A stretch of DNA of 7,247 nt. It comes from Candidatus Thorarchaeota archaeon (GTDB lineage Archaea; Asgardarchaeota; Thorarchaeia; Thorarchaeales; Thorarchaeaceae). The position numbers and the translations under genes were made by a program. The stretch covers positions 1 to 7,247 of the forward strand of contig SDOA01000167.1 of NCBI GenBank assembly GCA_004524595.1, read 5' to 3'. The notes beneath the pieces are model-generated. The model was not told the DNA's origin. It ran no database searches and saw only the letters and a list, made by a program, of their open reading frames with translations. Positions 6,625 through 7,247 of the stretch are shown here, one piece after another (positions within the stretch are counted from its first letter, which is position 1; each line of letters opens with the position of its first letter).

Positions 6625-7247
6625 CTCGCAAGAAAGATTACACTCATCGCAGTTCCAAGTACCCATAATACAGTAATCACTGCTTCTCCTGCTACAATTC
6701 CGCTAAGTATGCGACTTGTTCTATTATAGTTGACATTCTGAATCTCGACCTGTTGTTGCACCAATTCACCTTTAGCAATTGGTTCCTCAGGTTCAGTCTG
6801 CATCTTGATTCGATAGTTAATATACCCTCCAACTAGTATTGCAACAGCTGTTGCAGGAGGAATCAAGACTCCAACAACAAGGCTCATGGGACTTAGCCCT
6901 CGTTTATTCAACTCTCTTCCAAGTAAAAATCCGCCAATGGCAAATGAGAACAGATAACAAAATACTAACACAGGATGAGAATCTCCGAACTGGTCCATAC
7001 CAGGTAGTTGAAATTCTCCTATACCCTGAAGACTTGTTACAAGGAATCCAAAGAGTTGGGCTGCAGGGCTTGGGAGATCAGTATTACCAAAACCATTGTA
7101 CGTGTCAAAGAGTGTAAAGGTTATGAAAGATCCAACTGTAGTCCCCAACATCGCACCAACAAAGACAGCTTTGAGAATGTCTTTACCTCTTACATTTGTT
7201 AATCTTCCAAGCTTCAAATGCACAAGAAGTGCAATGGCAGCGTCCTG
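6621..7247 (-). CDS. OPT-family transporter, C-terminal part (cut by window edge)
   Basis: Membrane transporter of the oligopeptide transporter (OPT) type, a family that moves peptides or metal chelates. The frame is open through the last base of the window, reading QDAAIALLVHLKLGRLTNVR before the first possible GTG (7221-7223), so that codon is most likely internal and the protein continues outside. Counting from the window edge there are 208 residues. The segment HLKLGRLTNVRGKDILKAVF followed by a glycine-rich TM (about 28-46) resembles the conserved lysine-containing loop and following helix of OPT proteins. The LPSPAAQLFGFLVTSLQGI stretch matches their proline/alanine-rich motif, and later come GGFLLGREL, LVVGVLIPPATAVAILVGGYI and GIVAGEAV. 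A hydrophilic loop (about 148-175, TEPEEPIAKGELVQQQVE) precedes the last TM. Substrate is unknown. It is convergent to the operon and not obviously related in function. The family call is by motif memory and less certain than for moxR. Confidence 0.75.
   Translation of the reverse strand, partial: QDAAIALLVHLKLGRLTNVRGKDILKAVFVGAMLGTTVGSFITFTLFDTYNGFGNTDLPSPAAQLFGFLVTSLQGIGEFQLPGMDQFGDSHPVLVFCYLFSFAIGGFLLGRELNKRGLSPMSLVVGVLIPPATAVAILVGGYINYRIKMQTEPEEPIAKGELVQQQVEIQNVNYNRTSRILSGIVAGEAVITVLWVLGTAMSVIFLAS

Noticed and set aside
6839..7117. Plus-strand open frame of 92 codons opposite the transporter
   Set aside because: The minus-strand frame here has clear membrane segments and OPT-like motifs and stays open to the window edge; the plus frame looks like a shadow.
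7221..7223. GTG as the true start of the minus-strand transporter
   Set aside because: The frame stays open upstream with sensible membrane-protein sequence, and OPT proteins are much longer than 200 residues, so the gene is better read as cut by the window edge.

Overview
The window is gene-dense and contains no RNA genes, mobile elements, CRISPR arrays or long non-coding stretches. It looks archaeal. The genes are tightly packed, several appear to start at TTG or GTG behind Shine-Dalgarno-like GGAG/GGTGG motifs, one surface protein is rich in N-X-S/T sequons, and there is an archaeal-type MoxR/DUF58 locus beside a DHH phosphoesterase. The moderately AT-rich composition and the neighbouring OPT-type transporter would fit an Asgard (for example Thorarchaeota-like) genome. 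That assignment is an impression, not a demonstration.

Positions 1-6624 hold six plus-strand genes that read as one operon. The gaps are about 5-21 nt, and one junction overlaps. In order they are: (1) a short single-pass membrane protein with a DUF4129-like domain; (2) a DUF4350-like protein with a large extracytoplasmic domain between two membrane anchors; (3) a MoxR-family AAA+ ATPase with all catalytic motifs intact; (4) a DUF58 protein with a von Willebrand factor A (MIDAS) domain and an N-terminal membrane hairpin; (5) a seven-segment membrane protein of no recognised family with a strongly charged cytoplasmic tail; (6) a DHH/DHHA1 phosphoesterase. Positions 6621-7247 hold, on the minus strand, the C-terminal part of an OPT-family (oligopeptide/metal-chelate) transporter that runs off the window. 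Its stop codon overlaps that of the DHH gene in a shared CTAG.

Genes 1-5 fit the recurring MoxR + DUF58 + DUF4129/DUF4350 membrane-associated set, thought to be a chaperone-like machine in which the AAA+ ATPase and the vWA protein remodel or assemble membrane or cell-surface complexes. The predicted topology places the ATPase, the vWA domain, the DUF4129 domain, the DUF4350 tail and the charged tail of gene 5 all in the cytoplasm. Only the DUF4350 ectodomain is exposed. The substrate cannot be told from the sequence. The least understood parts are the unrecognised gene 5 and the coupling of a nuclease-type DHH enzyme to the end of this operon.
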